Positions 21,612 through 33,960 of a DNA stretch of 64,000 nucleotides are shown one piece after another. How positions within the stretch are numbered: the stretch's first letter is position 1; every line of letters starts with the position of its first letter. Source of the stretch: Petrosia ficiformis (taxonomy: Eukaryota > Porifera > Demospongiae > Haplosclerida > Petrosiidae); NCBI GenBank assembly GCA_947044365.1, contig OX345637.1, positions 3,830,501-3,894,500 on the forward strand, given 5' to 3'. The notes below the pieces were generated by a model. It did not search any database. It worked only from the letters and a program-made list of their open reading frames with translations, and had not been told where the DNA came from. Position numbers and translations under genes: made by a program.

Positions 21612-22753
21612 AATTATGTTGACCATAACTTCATTCATGATTAATATAACTTGAAGTGCAAATGTTGGGAATTTAAGTTAAGGTTATGTTACAGTATCTT
21701 AACAAGTATTCCTGGATTATGACTAAGTAGTGATTGTGTGTATGGTGATGTTCACGTTTTGATTGGTGTTTGATTGTTCATTTATTCACTTGTAAGTAAT
21801 TGATTATTTAGTACTTCATTCATTAATTATATGCCATAGGCTTGCCTTTGCTGCAAGCATTACTCAGCACTTGTGGTTTAACACACCACTCACATGGCCC
21901 TTCTAGAACTTTCTTTGATTTTTTGTATATAAATAAGTTGTATTTATCATAATATATATACTTTGTTGTTCGATATTAAATTTATATATCAAGTCTCATT
22001 GAACTGCAATCAAACTTTGGGTTCCAAAGGTTGGCTCAAACAATTGGTGATCCTCACTACATAGGTAGCAGTGAAATGTTCACCACACTACTTCACTGCT
22101 GTGTAGAGACAGAACTATGTGGTGGTCTTCACCCTAGAGGTAGTGACTTAGTTTTTACAGTGCAGAGATATATAACCAAGCACAGTTCTAAAAACTGATT
22201 TCTTTATTATCCAATTTGCAATTGATTGTTTACATAAGTTACATTTGCTCTGCATGGCCAAAAGACACATGGAAATCATATAAGAGGTAAAAGCCAGTCC
22301 AATGCTTTTATATATAGTTTGCAAGAAAAGACTCATTGTTAATGGCCATTTACTAAAACATCCAAATGATTTTAACAGTCAAGAATATAGCATTTAGATG
22401 GATGTTCAGATACAGACATGCTAATGCTACAATCACTACAATTTTAGTGTCTTGTCTATTCATATTTCAAGACAACAATTTGTAACATAATTATTTCTAT
22501 GTATCTGACCATAAAAAGGGTTTGGAAACCAGTAAACACATGTTCTTTTTTTCTAATTGGGTGGACGTTTTGTCATAGTAATAACATCCATGTAGCCATA
22601 ACATGCAACCTGTATGACAAAATAAATTGAAATTTATGCTGTAAAGTTATTGTCAGTCAACCTGCATAATTAAAATGTCTTCTCTAATTCAAAAAAATAT
22701 TTAAATAATTACGTAACTTTAGTTTTATACTGAGTATTGCATGTTTCAGTACT
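21612..22753. other. Intergenic; repeat block near 22440-22560
   Basis: No coding frame is supported. About 22440-22560 matches 52490-52620 (shared words GTCTATTCATATTTC, TTTGGAAACC and AACACAT), the downstream part of a dispersed repeat. The block lies just beyond the 3' end of PEDS1. Confidence 0.5.
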
Positions 22754-25700
22754 TCACAAAATGATAACTCTTTCCTTCAGATATAGTTGAGAGAATTGGT
22801 AAAATTTCTTGGACCATCGCATGTCATCTTGACACGGTTTTGCACCAGTCAACTTTTCAATCACCCATTCCATTTTATTCCAGAAATCAATAAAATCAAG
22901 TGGATAGTTGGCCAATCCATTTGTTACACAATATCCCACCATGTATGGAGGACGATGATGAATATGATGATGATCAAAGGGAAGAATCAGATGGCATTTC
23001 TGTAGTAACTTGGCCCAACGAGGTACACCTGTATGAAGGTGTGACCATTTATGAATCTGGTTAGTGCTAGTTAATAGCACTGCAAAGACAGCTACAAACA
23101 ATAGGAAAAGATACCATTTCTGAATTTCCTCTGGAGTAAAAGTGAGTAACGCATAAACAGGGATTCCCAAAGGTGATCCAAAACCGATACACATATCACT
23201 CCAAGCAAGCAAAAATCTGGTACGAGTGAATGCTAAGGGGTCAATGTGATGTTCTCGGAAGGGAACCATTAGTGCCTATATACAAATATGTGTACCACTA
23301 AAAAAGCTAATGGGTTATTGGAGTTTTATTTTCAGTGCAAAGTATCTGTCAAATAAAATGTATGTATTCTAAACAACTTACTAATTGTTAAAACCTTGCA
23401 ACTGTACTAACCACTAAATTAGTCTGTTTTTTTTTTTGCAGCGTATTGGTTATTATTACAGTCAAATTGATATACATACTGTAAGTACTCTGGAATGAAC
23501 AAGTAATATCTGTTGTTTTCACAGATGTTAGAACAGATTGATAATAATACACCATAGGTTGACTTTTAAAACTATGCTATAATTATTGTATTACTATATT
23601 CAATATAGAATGAAACTAGATTGTAGCATGAACAAGATATATGTGACTGAATTTGCGAAAATCAGGCTTATGGGATAAAATTTGAAAATTGATTTTTTTG
23701 TATTACCTGAATAGAGTATTCAATTAGCTCCAGAATGATATATGATACATCCCAATCACGCGAAAGACAAAGCTACAGTGGGGGATTAAACCATTGTAGT
23801 CACAGATCCTTCATTTTGAAAAAAAACGCATCATTAAAAGTAATGACTAAAAACATTTTTAGGAGTGGCTAGCGAAGCACAGAGATGTCTCCAAACTTCT
23901 CTGAAGGTACGAGTGAATAGGTAAGATGTTAGTGAAGCTTTTTATGTAGTAAAACAGTGATTACCCAAGTAAGCCATAACTGTCTATTTTCTCTTGTATC
24001 TCAAAATTAATAATTATCCCATAAGCCTGATTTTCACAAATTCGGTCACATATAGAGAAAAAAGTATCTCTAATGACTGCTTTGTGGTGTCCAGCATTCA
24101 GTACTCATTGGCTAACTTTGTCATGCCTGAAACACATCAGCCTATTATAGTTATTATTTTGATTATCTACTCTCTTACCTTTTAAAGGACCTTGTAGAAC
24201 TTTAGAAATATACTTCAGGTAGAATAGCTAGCTATTAGTTCTAGTTTCTACGTAAGCTACACGGCTTTCTTTCTGCTGGTCTGTAACCCTTTCAATCTTG
24301 CAACAGACACATATTCGAAATTATTATAACTACACCCACCTTGATCTCAAGCATATAATGTGTGAGGTGTGGCTCAGCATCACAGATGCAACTGAATGCA
24401 GGTTCTTTCTGGACCTCCTGGAGCAATATAACAGTCACCTCAACCTTGCTTACTAATTACTGCAAGCACAGCATCCACTCAAGTCTGCAAGCGAACGGTA
24501 TTTTTCACTTATTCTCCCAACATCCCTGTCTCTCTCACTAGAACTAGCTACAAAGCAAGTCTTTACATCACACATACATGAACATCCCATTCTAATCTCC
24601 TTTTACTTTTTTTAAGTACCCTAAGCTAACTTCAAAGTAACATCAAAGGGCGGACACTTAAATCAAAGCACCGCCCGACGACATCCAACAAAGCGTGGAT
24701 GTTTTGGACAATAGAATGCCGACATGCAGCGACCACATTGGTATACTCTTGTAATCTACAGTCATTTGGGGTGTGGTACATCCAAGATCCAGTGAATTGC
24801 ACAGTTTAAATCCACTATTCTATTAAGTTGGTTACACTTCCTCTCTGACAGGAAGTTGTAAAATTACAACTTGAAAGGGTTATAGCTTGAGCGCGCATTA
24901 TTTTATGTTCCACGCCCATTAATTGACCGAGCCCCTCGGGAATGACATAACTGCCTTAACTACATATACAACGCATAGTCACATAAGTGGGCACAAGCAT
25001 ATATATATATATACATACATCAAACCCGTGGGAAAGCAATCATAGGGATGGCCTTATAGGCCATAAAAACAAATCAGCTTTGAGGAATATATAATTAGAT
25101 TGAAACTCCTGTAACCAACTGAAGGTTAAAATAACCCATCAATTTCTATAGGCATAAATTATTAATTCTAAACATTATACCTAACAAGAAAAGAAATCAG
25201 TATTTGATTGATATAGTCTCAGGAACATAATTACTAATACTAAAATTACTAAAACTCATGCAACCAAATCAGGGTTAAAATGACCCATTGATTTTTACAT
25301 TGTAAAAAAAGCTGATTTATAGTACTAGTTTTGGACAAAGTTAAACAGTTTTTCAGCAGAATAACAGCTATAACTACAATACCATACACATTATGTTATA
25401 TATGAATTAATGAAGAAGCTTTCACATACCATTCCAATAATTGGTGTATCAATTGTCCCCCAGGTGTCCATAAACCAATGTATACATCCAGGAACAAAAT
25501 CAGCTACAAGCATTCCTGCAACTGCACGCAGCACAAATAAAATAATACTGTTAATACATAATACTTTTAACAAACATGCATACATTATAGTTCATACTAA
25601 CTTACAAGTTGTAGCAGGCAATCTCTCAATCTCCACATGTTTATACAGACCAGAAAATGTAATTATATTGAGTATAAAAAATACAGCAACTGATACTAAT

Positions 25701-25854
25701 CCTGTCAAATGAGGAGCTGTGGAGAACAATTATAATTGTTCGTCTATTATGAATAATCACAAGACTTACCTATTCGCTTCTCTTGCAATTCTCTGATTTT
25801 TTCAGTATCCAGAAGCTCATCTAGATTGACAGAAAGTGGTTCACCATCTGCCAT
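22754..25854 (-). CDS. PEDS1: Plasmanylethanolamine desaturase (PEDS1/TMEM189/CarF family), four exons
   Basis: The family introduces the vinyl-ether double bond that turns plasmanyl lipids into plasmalogens, in the ER membrane, using a histidine-bound metal centre. Exons on the minus strand: 25854-25770, 25716-25606, 25563-25430 and 23275-22754, total 852 bases, 283 residues. The start ATG is at 25854. The protein shows hydrophobic segments in exon 2 and in exons 3-4, then ADFVPGCIHWFMDTWG, a PFREHHIDP box, NQIHKWSH, and a FDHHHIHH box, followed by NYPLD and a DDMRW ending, all family landmarks. The exon 3 acceptor at 25564 is a weak AAAAG, chosen because it keeps phase; an acceptor before 25547 would break it. 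The gene looks intact. Its start codon overlaps the stop of the ABC transporter ORF upstream (TGATG). Confidence 0.9.
23638..24054. mobile_element. 417-base element with 39-base terminal inverted repeats
   Basis: The left end TATATGTGACTGAATTTGCG continues to CAGGCTTATGGGAT, and the right end is its inverse, ATCCCATAAGCCTGATTTTC to GGTCACATATA, with a few mismatches. No coding capacity is seen. It lies in the third PEDS1 intron and looks like a MITE. Confidence 0.75.
24082..25060 (-). repeat. Dispersed repeat, long form, in the PEDS1 intron
   Basis: On the minus strand this matches 7313-7705, including the words around GGTCAATTAATGGGCGT and CACCACAAAGC. It is lengthened by the inserted element at 24284-24882. 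The right end carries GTGGGAAAGCAATCATAGGG, next to a GGATGGC word also found at the ends of foldback family I. Confidence 0.6.
24284..24882. mobile_element. 599-base nested element, TIR TAACCCTTTCAA
   Basis: The ends TAACCCTTTCAA and TTGAAAGGGTTA are perfect inverted repeats, and the 7313-7705 copy of the host repeat lacks the insert, so the boundaries are well supported. If TA is the target duplication the repeats are ACCCTTTCAA. The interior from about 24400 to 24870 is also found in reverse at about 47345-47780. No transposase frame is visible. Confidence 0.7.
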
Positions 25855-27589
25855 CACAGTCTCACGGAGTAGTAGGTTCCATGTTGATTCATTAACTCAG
25901 AATGTGTTCCTTGTTCAATCACATGACCATTGTATAGTACAGCAATACTATCTGAGTTGTAAATGGTAGACAGTCTATGAGCAATGGTGACAGTAGTACG
26001 ACCTTCCTTAGCTTTGTCTAAAGCCTCTTGAATAACTTTTTCACTTTCTGTGTCTAGAGCAGATGTTGCCTCATCAAGAAGGAGGATCTTTGGGTCTCGT
26101 ATTAGGGCTCCAGCAATGGCGACTCGTTGTTTCTGACCTCCACTCAACTAATTGCAGTATATGGATAAAATATGATTGCTTTGTGATGACCAACAAAACA
26201 CAACAATCTGTTATAGTTATTTCTTTTTCCACTCTTCTTAGTTTAGAAACAATTTTAGCAATGTTAGAACAGCCATTAGAAATGGGAGGGGCTCATATAG
26301 CCCCCTCTGCCCCTCTGTATTTCAACTACTGTAGATTCAGTTTCTATAAACAGCTATATTCTGTAATTCAACTGTGCATTCTTTCGCTTACCATGACTGA
26401 GCCCCCAATCCCCAGCATGATACAATGTCATTATGATGTAAACATACAAACACTATGGAAATCAATCATAGGGATGGTCCCATATAAAGTCATTATGATC
26501 TTACAAAAATATTTCAGCATAATCTGAATAGTACACCTTGCTTTCATCAGATGTGTTCACATATGCACCAACCATGTAGGCAAAACTAACTGTAAATGGA
26601 ACAACGGATATAGACAACCCATAGATAACACAATTAATAGCAGAACTTTTCAGACTGAATCTAAAATCAAATAATGTATAATAATTCAACATTCAAACAT
26701 TTTGTAGAATATACCTAAATGGGTGTTCTAAAAGTTGGTTATAATTATCTACTAATTTCTTTTCTATACCAAGAGTTGCTACTGTAAACACATTTTCAAT
26801 AGATTCAACTGCAACTTTAGCTGTGTCTTCAAGTAATTTATTCCTATGATCAGTATATCTCTTAGTCAACATAACTTGTAAATAAGCTCCAAGAAGCATC
26901 AATGGAAAAGCTGGTGCGATAATTGATGCAATTGGCCAGGATAGTATGAATGAAGCTATCACTGAAATTACTATAGCAGTACAACCTCTAATGGAAAGTC
27001 CCGTGTGAGCACTAGTGATCTAAATGGTATAATGACTTGTAATTATTGGTATATAACAACTGGGTAAACTAGGGCATACACAAAATTAACATTTGAAATT
27101 TGAGCCTTCGGTCGTTTGTGCTGACATTTCAACATTTACATTCTGCATTAATGAGCTGTTGATGACTGTTGGATTGCCCTTTTGATGCAGCAAAATGTTT
27201 CCGATAGCCTTTAGACAATGTAGAATGGAACTTTAAACAGGAAATAGTCTAAGATTGACAGTTTAGTAGGCCAGTTATAAACATGCATATTTAATAAATT
27301 TAAGCTAACCACAATTTGCATGTAGCAAACTGTTTATAATTGCTGGATATACTACAAAACATGATCCTAAAGTGGAGTTACATCAGTACACATATTGTGT
27401 AAGTGATTATACATACTAGTGTATTGATAACGATGAACATTATACGGTAATTTGATTTATTTTCGTTTAAAAAAACATTCGTGTTTACATTGTGTCAACT
27501 ATTTTTTTTTATATCCCACGAAGTATTTTTTACATAAAAATAAAAATTGAACCGCATAGCCACACTCTACAGCTACATGTGTCAAGACG

Positions 27590-27810
27590 ATGGACACTAA
27601 GGAGTATGAGATTGCTTGCTGTGTTCGTGGCTACCATATCTACAGGCACATCTGGGAAGTAGCTGTTGGACTGATAAACTCTTATTTGCGAGAGAGAATC
27701 AACTAATCATAATGATAGAAATGCAGTAGCAGTAATAAAAGCTGGAATGATTGCAAGACATTTACCTAAGAAGATATCCTGAGTGTGCTCGTTATTTCTG
27801 CAGAGAGGCC
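27590..27810 (+). pseudogene. HIRAN-like, transposon-associated fragment 1
   Basis: Plus-strand words CCVRGYHIYRHIWEVAVG, then after a frame break NHNDRNAVAVIKAG and ARHLPKKIS, resemble the small HIRAN-like domain found in many uncharacterised sponge and cnidarian mobile-element proteins. Two further copies are at 30735-31000 and 38570-38845. It lies in a large ABC intron, on the other strand, and is out of frame, so it is debris. Confidence 0.5.
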
Positions 27811-29458
27811 AACATGAGGATAAGCGTGACTCTAGACTACTAGACTAGTGTGAATATTCAATAAAACTTTTATTTCAATGTTCTAATAATACGTAATAGA
27901 AAGTGTGATTAATTTTTGCTCTTTCGTCCACCCACGAATTATTAACATGAAAATTAACCAAACTATGATACTAGTGTTATATACATAATAGAATAGTTGA
28001 TTCTATAAAGAAACCCATACTACTAATTCAGGAAAGCCACATATTTAATAAACCTTGTAAGTGTTTGTTTGTTCATAAATATCTATAGTGAATCAAATTG
28101 GGAAAACCAACATTCCTTTATGAACTATGATATTGGTGCTAGTACTAACTATATAATCAGTTTTATGAGAAGTTGTTGAATAACCTCTTTGTTTTGATAT
28201 GTTCCTTAATAATGTACATGTATAATTATAATCAACTTAGTCGTGTGTCTAGCTATCCTGGTTTCTAATTAACGTTGAAAAACTTGAGAAGACATCTTGA
28301 AAAAAAACGTCTATTTGTTCACAACACTATTATCAACAAAGAACCAACCCACTGAACTGTGTGTGTATATAAATTAATAGAAACATGATAGACATTAAGT
28401 CTGACACATAATATTATACGTTACTATAAACAGACCCTGATATAATAACAACAACACAGCTATTCATAGTGTGATAGAGTTTGTTTTATCTGAGTTTTAA
28501 GACATTTACTCCAAGGAATAGTTTGACTCAAAATTCTTATTGCACAAGCAGGTGATGTTACTAAAGCTCAAATAATAACAACTCTATCTAACACATAACA
28601 ACATGATAAACAGAATCTGCAATCAATGAAAGGTTACAACAGATTTATGATTCCTACTTTCACTCACATAACCAATGTTTCTTGCTTCCACTGCTAACTT
28701 AGTGGTCAGTATGCTAACAGAATTTTCAGGTTGATCAAACCAACTGATATCTTCATTCAACATTGCTTTGAAAGTGATTAGCTGAACTTTCTCAGTTATT
28801 TGGACTTCACAAATCCCAAAACATAATATCTGAAAATCAAGAGTATTTTATATACAATATGTGTGTAATTACTCACACTGATGAATGCTAGTGCCAAAAG
28901 CAAAACACCCCACGTTGATGCAATAATGGAACACTGACTACATCATTAGAGTCTGTGTTGATCAGATTCTATATAGATGACAATAATCTTAACTTAAAAT
29001 AAACAATCAAAAATACCTCTGCTGCCCTTAGGTAGAAAATATTGTTCAATGGAAAAGCTATACCAATTCCTATGAATGTTAGGATTCCAAGAATTAGAGC
29101 TACCCAGTGGAGTTTGTGGAAACATAATTTTAGCACCTCCTTCACTGCAGTAAATGAGTACCATTTTCAGCGAGTGTACTTATGAGTTGTCGAGTGTAAA
29201 AGTGGCATCTTTTCATTGATTTCCTGAAAAAAATATAATTAAATTTATGGTTTGCAGAGCCATCCCTATATATACATAATTATAATTATATACCAAAATT
29301 GTAACAATTATATGTAATTTATAGTAAAATTATTAAGTATTTGTCACTATGTGTAGTTAAAGAATTTTTAAAAAGCGCTTGTGGCTTAACTTTGAACTTA
29401 AGCACAGTAGTATATGCTTTGAAGTGCTTATAGATTGATGAAAAGACTTAAACCGTAC

Positions 29459-30522
29459 CAGGGGTGGATCCAGCATGAAATTATGGGAGGGGCTAAAAGC
29501 TTAAAACAGGTAATCAAATACTGCATACACCATTGTGTACATGCATGTGCAAGAAGTTGCAATCTCCTAGGATGAGCAAGACCAAACTGATCTACTGCTT
29601 CTGTAAGATCTATTTTAATGTTACGATGCACATTTAGAAGGGCCAATCCAGTTATACTGTTCTCAGAAATAGTAGAACGTAAATAAACTTTCAGTCTATG
29701 TAATGCAGAAAAACTCCTCACATGATGTTACAGTAATGATACAATGGTACAAAGAATCTTGAACAAAGTGGGTAGAGTAGGTTGAGTGGCTACAGCAATG
29801 TGGTCAGGGGTATTGTTTTAGTATTACACTGCATGCATCAATTACAGCACCAGCCATGGAACCACCGGCATCATACCATTGCCTGCACAAGTTGACAAAG
29901 TGAGGTCCCAAATTTCTTAACCCTTCCAGTATTGTAGTAGCTATAGCATGGCCTGTCATATCTCAACAAAGCTCTTTGAAACCAACTAATGTCTTTTGAA
30001 TAACAAACTCACCATTTTCTTCTGGGCTCATTCTCTTTATATATCTTGATTTGTTCAGCACAAGATACGTCTTGTACTCAATTTGCTCGCTTCAACAATT
30101 TAACAGGAATCATCTCAATCACTCCTTAGAGATACGCCTTGATGCCCACATATTTCTATTGCCCACTTTAATGCTTGACTGTTGTTTTAAATTGTTTCAG
30201 AGTACAAATCATTCAATTGCTGAACAATATTTTTTTTCGACCTCTAATTACTTCTAAAAACGCATCAAATATGGCACATGCAAATTATGTAATGTGAAAG
30301 TGTGCCTTGAAAATAAGAAAAGCAAAACTTGACCAGAGAAGAAAAGTATTTTAAAACAGCCAGAAAAAAAAAGAAGTATGGTATAGGTTATTTTCTTCTT
30401 CAGATAAAGTATACTTAATAGCTGTATAGCACTGGCATATAAAGAAATAAACAGAGCTGTAAAAAAACATTTGTAAAAAAAAGGGGGGGGAGGGGGCTGT
30501 AGCCATGCTAAATCCGCCTCTG
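29459..30522 (-). mobile_element. hAT-like transposon remnant in the left arm
   Basis: The ends CAGGGGTGGATCCAGCATG and CATGCTAAATCCGCCTCTG are imperfect inverted repeats of hAT type. The minus strand at 29721-29428 encodes a typical hAT C-terminal dimerisation segment (FSALHRLKVYLRSTIS, LALLNVHR). Upstream transposase sequence is fragmentary. The right-arm copy (39677-41275) is 535 bases longer, so this copy has lost internal sequence. The element sits at the same site in both arms and therefore inserted before the duplication. Confidence 0.75.
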
Positions 30523-30734
30523 AGTATTGACGTTTACAGAACTTTCACTGGAGTAGATTCAAAGTTTATGCAGATTTAAACCATTCTTAAGTATGTGAAA
30601 CACTTCTGCTGTTAAAGCCAACCAGGCAAGTGTAACCCCTTCAATTTTGGAAGGAAAAGGCAACTAGTGTTTCAACCTTAGCTAAACTGTGCACTTAACA
30701 CTATACTTTGAAAATTTTTAAAAGTTTCTTTATT

Positions 30735-31000
30735 TCATTTTTCTTTTCTGTAAACGTTAGAATGCAAGGAATTTCCAAACCTCCAGTGTAGTTGACCCTG
30801 TCTTCTTAGAAAAAGGAAGCAGAGGCAGGATATTTTTCTGGGTATGTGCCCACAATTCTGCCATCTTCTATAACTGCTACTGTGTAGCAGTCCGTGGAAT
30901 TCTGTGGCTCTCTTGTACAGACAAGCTCGTCGTTGATAGCTGCTTCTCATATCCGCCTGTGTAGACATGATATCCATGGAAACACATCTCCACGTTCAAC
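30735..31000 (-). pseudogene. HIRAN-like fragment 2 (left arm)
   Basis: On the minus strand the words GYHVYT, RIVGTYPEK-like and TGGLEIPCILTF-like segments appear in alternating frames. It is the inverted counterpart of 38570-38845. Several frame breaks show it is not functional. Confidence 0.45.
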
Positions 31001-32499
31001 TCATTCATGTTTTGCATCACTAATTACCTGCTTCCAAATTTTTAAAGTCAAGAACCTCCTTACTCCATTCATTGTTAAGTTGCATGAAGTTTAGGTTCAG
31101 TCATACCTAGTCTATAGACATTTCTACTATATAGTGCAAGAAAGAACGTAACAAATATGTTGTTCATACTACTTTACATTGCATAAATTATTATTGCATC
31201 ACAATTTTACCAAAACCAATATATACCCAAAGTAAAGTTGATTTAAAATTACTAGCCCCAGTAATAATACAAGCTAATTAAAACGACCTCGGTAACATCC
31301 ATTAATTCTGTGTTTTGGCTTAAACCTTCTCTGTACACAGTACCACTATATTGTGCTGGACTGATTATAGCAGATGAGACTGGCTTTTGTTCATCAACTG
31401 CTTTCCAAAACATATCTAAGCGAATAGAATAATAAAGATACAAACATGAAGACATGTATAGAACATAATGATCCCAATACCTTTTCCTTTATCTTCTGCA
31501 ATCTTTTGGTTCATAATTAGTTGATAATAGAGACCTTCCTTTTCATCAATTCAGCATGACTACCCATCTCTACTACGACTCCTTATCAATACCAATAATC
31601 ACATCTGCTCTTTGAATAGTAGACAATCGATGAGCAATAATAATAGTAGTTCGACCTTCCTTTGCTTTCTCTAGAGCTTTGTGAACATATTTCTCACACT
31701 CTGTATCTAGAGCAGAGGTAGCTTCATCAAGAAGAAGGATCTTGGGATCTCGTACTATGGCTCGAGCAATAGCTATGCGTTGTTTCTGACCTCCACTCAA
31801 TTGAGCTCCTCCTTCACCAATACTGTGTTGTATCCATCAGGAAGACTAGAGATGAAGTCATGAGCATTAGCAACTTTAGCAGCCATTACAATGTCATGCA
31901 TTGAAGCACTCTCTTTCCCATAACTAATATTTTCAGCAACACTTACATTGAATAGAACAGATTCTTGAGATACAACAGCAATCTGGTTACGTAACCAGCT
32001 AATATTCAAATCTCTGATATCTATTCCATCTAACGAAATCTAAAAATAAGTACAATTCATTTAAACATTTCATTTTCATACAATTATACTTACAATTCCC
32101 CCAGTAGACTCATAGATTTTTGGGATAAGTTTGACTATGGTACTCTTTCCACACCCACTTGGGCCAACCAATGCAACAGTCTGTCCTGGTTTAATAATCA
32201 TTTTTTAATCCATGCAAAACCTTCACATCAGGACCAGATGGATAAGTGAATACAACAGCGGAGAACAAAATATTTCCTTCAAATGTTTCAGGTATGATAC
32301 CATCACTGGAACTAGAGTTAATCTCTGATTTCTATAACACAGTGATCATCATTAGCATAAAAAAACTAGTAGCTAATGACTTACTGTATCAATAATTTCA
32401 TATATCACTCTAGCAGATGCTATGGCTTCAAACACATTTCCAAAATATGGCAGACAATCAGTAATTGTAAGTGTAGCAGCACAAATTCCTCCAGCAACC

Positions 32500-33700
32500 T
32501 GTAATATAGGTTGTAAGATCTTAAACTACTGCTATTTTAGTATAGATTTTAATATTCATGTTTATTATTATTTGTATTGGTATTGCATGGTTACCTTTGA
32601 GTGATGTAACCAATACCTGTAGTGTAATGAAACATTTGATAATTAATGTCATTTATTTTGGATATAATACCCATGAGTAGTAATACATGTTTCTATTGCT
32701 GGAATACTTGAAAGTAAAGTTGTGCAGTTATATCTAGTTGATAATCATGATTATTTGCCACAAGCAGTACGGAACATTTTTATTTCAATAATTGGGCTAA
32801 ATTTGTTCTATTTGATCACTCATCTTCAAAAACCTAACAATAGGGTTTGGTATTATGATAAAGTTACATACTACTTAAAATGCATCCAATATGTGTTTAG
32901 TTCATTAATAGCCTTAAAGTTGTATATTATAATGTAAATCAGACATGGCTCTTCTGGGAGCAATTGATCACGATCAAGACCATCCACACCCAGCTCATTT
33001 GGAATTTTGTATAATGAACAATTAAACTAGGAGGAGAGCAATTGCATACTTTGTGTTAGTGTTGGGCGAAGAAGCACTGTATGTGTTAAAGCATCTGATG
33101 GTAGTTTTGATGTGGTGCATAAGGATGCAAAAGGAATCCACTGTACTTCTTGTAAATATGGAAAACACAGTTGTCTTATTTGGTAAAAATGGTGACTGAA
33201 AATGTTATATTTCCTCCATATTAGTTTCATCGAATCAAATAATGGAATACAGTTTCATCACTTCAAAATTTTATTGATGTCTCTCAAATTAAATAGACAG
33301 GTGAACTCCAATCATTCAGACCACATATAGTTCACAATTTGATTCACTGTTGGGGATAAGGTATGCTAAATTTTCAATAACATTATACCTGTCCTGATCA
33401 TTTAGTCTCAAATTTCTTGCAATGAATGAGGAAGATTAAAAAGAATTTTGCACTGTGACACTAAATTTTATGAAGCATGGGAATAATTGCGGTTTAGGCC
33501 CTGGGATTGTTAGGGTTATCATCCATGCAGTTTGTGTCGGGAGAGATTTATAAGTACGTTGCAGTATATAAGTACGTCGATTCACTGACGCGGATCCGGA
33601 TATGGAGTATGCAGGCGTGTCAGCCCCTGCCCACTAATTAGGATGTCTGCACATAACAAGACTCTAAATTAATATTGTTAATTGAATTTGTTATCCAGCT
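32500..33700. other. Spacer sequence; one cysteine-containing fragment
   Basis: Most of this stretch has no coding signal. On the plus strand near 33050-33196 a frame reads VGRRSTVCVKASDGSFDVV, then a CTSCKYGKHSCLIW ending and a stop, which looks like a small zinc-binding piece of a mobile-element protein. No other exon could be linked to it. Confidence 0.35.
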
Positions 33701-33710
33701 AAGCAGCACA

Positions 33711-33749
33711 ATGGAGCCAAGTAAAACTTCTGTGTCGCTTTGGAAATTG
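33711..33749 (+). CDS. Candidate isolated first coding exon
   Basis: ATG at 33711 opens MEPSKTSVSLWKL and ends exactly at a consensus donor GTAAGT (33750). No matching downstream exon was found before the transposon cluster, so this may be the stranded start of a gene whose body was removed or a chance match. Confidence 0.2.
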
Positions 33750-33813
33750 GTAAGTATTACCTATTGAGTGTTAATGAGTGTTAAACATTATAATTATATA
33801 TAATTATTATATA

Positions 33814-33946
33814 ATACTAATAGGTCCTATATACAAAATATAGGACCTGAGTTTTGTGTCCGAGGATGTGATATAACCCGAGCCTGCGAGGGCTATATCA
33901 CATCCAAGGACACAAAACAAGGGCCCTATATTCGGACCTATTAGCA
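33814..33946. mobile_element. Palindromic MITE family II, copy 1
   Basis: Nearly the whole 133 bases fold back on themselves: CTAATAGGTCC and TTTTGTGTCCGAGGATGTGA on the left return inverted as TCACATCCAAGGACACAAAA and GGACCTATTAG on the right, around GAGCCTGCGAGG. A second copy is at 35853-35977. Confidence 0.8.
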
Positions 33947-33960
33947 TTCTATATAGTACT

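Larger units (their letters stand above)
29138..32325 (-). repeat. Left arm of an inverted segmental duplication
   Basis: Read on the minus strand, this block matches 36958-42288 (+) almost throughout: the middle of ABC binding domain 1, the linker exon, HIRAN-like and hAT debris, and the first half of the first membrane-domain-2 exon. Homology begins inside one ABC exon (at AACTCTAGTTCCAGTGATGG) and stops inside another (after GTGAAGGAGGTGC), so the breakpoints ignore gene structure. The left arm is the native context because ABC exons continue on both sides of it. Confidence 0.85.
25854..32498 (-). pseudogene. ABCB-type (P-glycoprotein-like) ABC transporter, decayed
   Basis: Exons read on the minus strand with GT-AG sites: 32498-32385 (end of membrane domain 1), 32331-32094 and 32040-31481 (nucleotide-binding domain 1, Walker [10 protein letters not shown], signature LSGGQ, Walker [13 protein letters not shown]), 31415-31288 (linker), 29223-29017, 28968-28877, 28829-28668, 27019-26715 and 26660-26505 (membrane domain 2), and 26147-25854 (second half of domain 2: [29 protein letters not shown]). 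Such proteins export lipids or drugs using ATP. Lesions: a +1 shift in an A6 run (32201-32206), a -1 shift near 31806-31822, single-base losses near 31540 and 31583, a TGA in the first membrane-domain-2 exon, a shift in 28968-28877, and no exon for Walker A of the second binding domain. The 5' end before 32498 was not found. Confidence 0.8.

Noticed and set aside
25854..26147. ABC terminal exon and PEDS1 as one fusion protein
   Set aside because: The frames differ and the ABC frame ends in TGA; PEDS1 has its own plausible start Met. Only an overlap is claimed.
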